DNA from: Thermogutta sp.
GTDB taxonomy: Bacteria > Planctomycetota > Planctomycetia > Pirellulales > Thermoguttaceae
Assembly (NCBI GenBank): GCA_012798155.1
Contig: JAAZNR010000368.1
Span: 1-8,349 of the forward strand
Reading direction: 5' to 3'
DNA: 8,349 nt
The position numbers and the translations under genes were made by a program. Positions 6,923-8,349 of the stretch are shown here, piece after piece. The stretch's first letter is position 1. Each line of letters begins with the position of its first letter. Below the pieces are notes generated by a model. It ran no database searches. It was given only the letters and a program-made list of their open reading frames with translations, and was not told the origin of the DNA.

Positions 6923-7491
6923 GAGGCACCTCCCAACTCACGGGCTTTGCGGATGATGGCCTGCAATTGATCGATCTTACGAATCTTGGTGGGTGTCAGG
7001 GAGAGGCGCCCGCGGGTGAACATCGACAAACCCATCGGACCCATCTTCAACATGGCAAGCGGCCGGTTGAACAGGTAATAACGGCTGGCCAACCCCAGCT
7101 CGAAGCTCCGCCCGTACCTGTCGAGCAGGTCCGTGAAGGTCTTCGCCAAGGCCGGGGCGTCGGTCCCCTGATATGCCTTTTCGCGGATCGAAATCCGCTT
7201 CAGGCCGTACATGATGTCGGTGATGGGGATTTTCTGCGGACAGCGACTGACGCAGGAATAACAGGAGACGCAAAACCACATCGTGTTGGCCTTGAGGACC
7301 TTGTCCCGCTGATTCGCCGTGATCATGGCCAAGATCGTGCGAGGCGTGTACTCCATGTCCGCCCCGTTGGGGCAACTCCCCCCGCAGGTCCCGCATTGAA
7401 GGCAGTGTACGATCCGCTCTCCACTGGGCACCTCCCGAATGATTTCCTGGAGGAAAGGCGACCCGCGAAGTTCGAGGGTATGTCCGACCAT
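6919..7491 (-). CDS. hdrC: Heterodisulfide reductase subunit C (HdrC), two-[4Fe-4S] electron carrier
   Basis: This 190-residue ferredoxin-like protein carries electrons from HdrA to HdrB. It has two classical [4Fe-4S] motifs, CLQCGTCGGSCP (Cys30, 33, 36, 40) and CVSCYSCVSRCP (Cys74, 77, 80, 84), separated by a helical segment as in the HdrC family. The region after residue 90 is helical and basic and has no further cysteine, as expected for the short cytoplasmic HdrC. There is no haem-b membrane domain of the kind seen in HdrE or DsrM. It is the first gene of the operon; the ATG at 7491 directly follows a run of seven G (7495-7501 read on the minus strand, preceded by AAA) that serves as a strong if oddly placed ribosome site. 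Its TGA overlaps the GTG start of hdrB by four bases. No in-frame start codon further upstream looks better. Confidence 0.95.
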   Translation of the reverse strand: MVGHTLELRGSPFLQEIIREVPSGERIVHCLQCGTCGGSCPNGADMEYTPRTILAMITANQRDKVLKANTMWFCVSCYSCVSRCPQKIPITDIMYGLKRISIREKAYQGTDAPALAKTFTDLLDRYGRSFELGLASRYYLFNRPLAMLKMGPMGLSMFTRGRLSLTPTKIRKIDQLQAIIRKARELGGAS

Positions 7492-7759
7492 TTACCCCCC
7501 CTTTGCTGATGGCTGTGATATTCGACAGACAATTCTGGTAACTATGCCAATTGCTCAACTTCTCGCACTAGCAAACCATATACCGAACTCCGCTATCTCT
7601 TGGCGTGAATATCCTAAGTCTCACCCAAATGCCCCGTTTTGGCCAGGGGGTGCCGTTTGACCTTCCATGCAGGATGCCGGAAAACCGGACGTCCTTCACG
7701 GATTTTCGTTGATGGTCACGAATTTCCGCGAGCGGCTCCGTCGGCCGTGTTGCGACGCC

Positions 7760-7797
7760 AACTCCCCAGAGGCAGATGACACCCGCCATAGGGAGTT
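7760..7797 (-). repeat. 7-bp inverted repeat in the possible operon leader
   Basis: AACTCCC at 7760-7766 and its exact complement GGGAGTT at 7791-7797 enclose 24 bases. If transcription of the hdr-mvh operon starts in the AT-rich block just upstream, this would be a hairpin near the 5' end of the leader RNA. I do not recognise a known riboswitch core around it. Confidence 0.35.
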
Positions 7798-7810
7798 TCA
7801 TTCTACAGCA

Positions 7811-7861
7811 GCAGTAATCAGCGGCAATAATCAATAATTTTTTGTACTGCAGCAATAATTC
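7811..7861. repeat. AT-rich block with three imperfect 10-base direct repeats
   Basis: In an otherwise GC-rich window this block contains GCAGTAATCA (7811-7820), GCAATAATCA (7824-7833) and GCAATAATTC (7852-7861), with a T-tract at 7838-7843. AT-rich repeats of this kind between divergent genes are good candidates for a promoter and for regulator binding. The block could serve either direction. Confidence 0.45.
7827..7855 (-). promoter_or_regulatory. Possible sigma-70-like promoter for the hdr-mvh operon
   Basis: On the minus strand TTGCTG (7850-7855) and GATTAT (7827-7832) are 17 bases apart. The -35 box matches consensus at 3 of 6 and the -10 at 4 of 6, so support is weak. It would start transcription near 7820 and give a leader of about 330 bases. 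It overlaps the direct repeats, which would suit regulation. A promoter closer to hdrC may exist but I could not find a better match. Confidence 0.22.
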
Positions 7862-7908
7862 TGGAAGTCTGGGAGCTTTCGGCTCGGTCGGCCACGACGA
7901 CCGTCGCC

Positions 7909-7944
7909 CCGCACACGCTCGAACAACCGCACACGCTGGAATCA
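7909..7944. repeat. Two-copy 18-base tandem repeat
   Basis: CCGCACACGCT at 7909-7919 recurs exactly at 7927-7937, and the following bases are similar, giving an 18-base period. A third copy starting at 7945 is only weakly similar. The function is unknown; 18 bases is not a whole number of helical turns. Confidence 0.5.
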
Positions 7945-7999
7945 CCGGCAACCATACGGGATACTAGCAGATACTGGCAGTCATCGGAAGATGCCGGTG
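7943..7999. repeat. 8-bp inverted repeat enclosing a 10-base tandem repeat
   Basis: CACCGGCA (7943-7950) and TGCCGGTG (7992-7999) are exact reverse complements 41 bases apart. Between them GATACTAGCA (7960-7969) and GATACTGGCA (7970-7979) are adjacent copies differing at one base. The arrangement could be an operator region for the gene at 8117, which starts about 120 bases to the right. It could equally be a decayed insertion. Confidence 0.4.
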
Positions 8000-8116
8000 G
8001 ATCACGTGAACCCCCACCGTCGATCGGTATCCCGGTTTGCAGCGGGGGAACGGCGGGTTTTCCCTTCGCGTTTCGCGGCGGTTTTCGTACGTTTCGCTTG
8101 TTCTGGAGGCACAGCC

Positions 8117-8349
8117 ATGGGGATCGCCCGGCATCGAATGCACCCGTTGCTGATCGGCGTTACGATCTTATTGTGCACGCTTGTCATACCGGACGCAATT
8201 GGGACGGCGCCTTCCGCCGCCGTCGGGCAAGATCGAGGGAATGTCGTTCGGGCTGTGGGAAACCGGGCATTGCGGCAGGCCCTCCGCGAGGCTCGGCCCG
8301 GAACGATCATCCGCATCGCGCCGGGAAACTACCAGGGGGAGGTGTGGGT
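8117..8349 (+). CDS. Secreted protein, N-terminus, probable right-handed beta-helix family (partial, 3' end outside window)
   Basis: An open frame runs from ATG 8117 to the window end, 77 complete codons and no stop. GGAGG at 8105-8109 lies 7 bases upstream, a strong ribosome site. The product starts with a signal peptide: basic MGIARHRMH, a hydrophobic core PLLIGVTILLCTLVI, then a small-residue stretch with likely cleavage around residues 29-36. The cysteine at residue 20 is not in a lipobox, so this is probably a type I signal. After it, ALRQALREARPGTIIRIAPG followed by NY is the typical opening of secreted right-handed parallel beta-helix proteins (pectate-lyase or NosD/PbH1-like), where the phrase leads into the first coil. 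Enzyme class and substrate cannot be told from this fragment. It is transcribed away from the hdr operon, and no functional link to it is visible. Confidence 0.75.
   Translation, partial: MGIARHRMHPLLIGVTILLCTLVIPDAIGTAPSAAVGQDRGNVVRAVGNRALRQALREARPGTIIRIAPGNYQGEVW

Larger units (their letters stand above)
7492..8116. other. Divergent intergenic region between hdrC and the secreted protein gene
   Basis: These 625 bases carry no convincing gene and should contain the promoters of both the - strand hdr-mvh operon and the + strand gene at 8117. From left to right I see: a region of ordinary composition (7492-7690); a 20-base-period repeat (7696-7724); a 7-bp inverted repeat (7760-7797); an AT-rich block with three direct repeats (7799-7861); an 18-base tandem repeat (7909-7944); a 10-base tandem repeat (7960-7979) between the arms of an 8-bp inverted repeat (7943-7950 and 7992-7999); and an 8-base palindrome TCACGTGA (8002-8009). 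An ORF at 7568-7951 on the minus strand lacks any family signature. Confidence 0.6.

Noticed and set aside
5939..6970. 343-codon + strand open frame opposite hdrB
   Set aside because: Antisense shadow of hdrB, low-complexity translation without domains.
7527..7560. Possible sigma-54 site (minus strand TTGGCAT segment)
   Set aside because: The GG element has no GC at the required distance, so the -24/-12 pattern fails.
7568..7951. 127-codon minus-strand open frame in the intergenic region
   Set aside because: No recognisable domain, it crosses the AT-rich repeat block, and its translation is compositionally odd. I treat it as chance.
7909..7979. CRISPR-like repeats
   Set aside because: Units are 10-18 bases, directly adjacent and only two copies each, with no spacers and no cas genes.
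8002..8316. 104-codon minus-strand open frame at the right end
   Set aside because: It is antisense to the signal-peptide gene at 8117, which has a strong ribosome site and a sensible protein.

Overview
The window is about 60% G+C and reads as bacterial. Most genes have a GGAGG-type Shine-Dalgarno sequence, the right-hand gene starts with a classical signal peptide, and its mature part opens like the secreted right-handed beta-helix proteins common in Planctomycetota and related environmental lineages. Taxonomy cannot be fixed from the window. A planctomycete-like or other deep bacterial lineage such as Desulfobacterota, Hydrogenedentota or Nitrospirota would fit; an archaeal methanogen is unlikely.

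Layout: (1) positions 2-355, + strand, are the C-terminal end of a beta-CASP metallo-beta-lactamase-fold ribonuclease. (2) 356-665 is a convergent intergenic stretch with no gene and no convincing terminator. (3) 7491 down to 666, - strand, is one six-gene unit in the order hdrC, hdrB, hdrA, mvhD, mvhG, mvhA. (4) 7492-8116 is a divergent intergenic region with an AT-rich block and several short direct and inverted repeats. (5) 8117-8349, + strand, is the start of a secreted protein that runs off the window.

The six-gene unit encodes a complete heterodisulfide reductase/[NiFe]-hydrogenase complex of the HdrABC-MvhADG type (group 3c hydrogenase). H2 would be oxidised at the Ni-Fe site of MvhA. 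Electrons would pass through three [4Fe-4S] clusters in MvhG and the [2Fe-2S] cluster of MvhD to the FAD of HdrA. There they would bifurcate, one branch to ferredoxin through the ferredoxin-like domains of HdrA, the other through HdrC to the two cysteine-rich CCG domains of HdrB, where a disulfide is reduced. All cluster-binding cysteines I can assign are present in all six proteins, so the complex looks functional. In methanogens the disulfide is CoM-S-S-CoB; in a bacterium the acceptor is not known, and nothing in the window identifies it. No hydrogenase maturation gene (hyp, or the large-subunit endopeptidase) is present in the window.

Gene spacing is uneven. hdrC/hdrB and mvhD/mvhG overlap and are probably translationally coupled. 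hdrB-hdrA (194 bases), hdrA-mvhD (112) and mvhG-mvhA (108) are separated by GC-rich linkers with hairpin potential. I found no mobile element, tRNA, rRNA or CRISPR array. The core system is a known type; the open questions are its electron acceptor in this host, its regulation, and the repeats in the upstream region.
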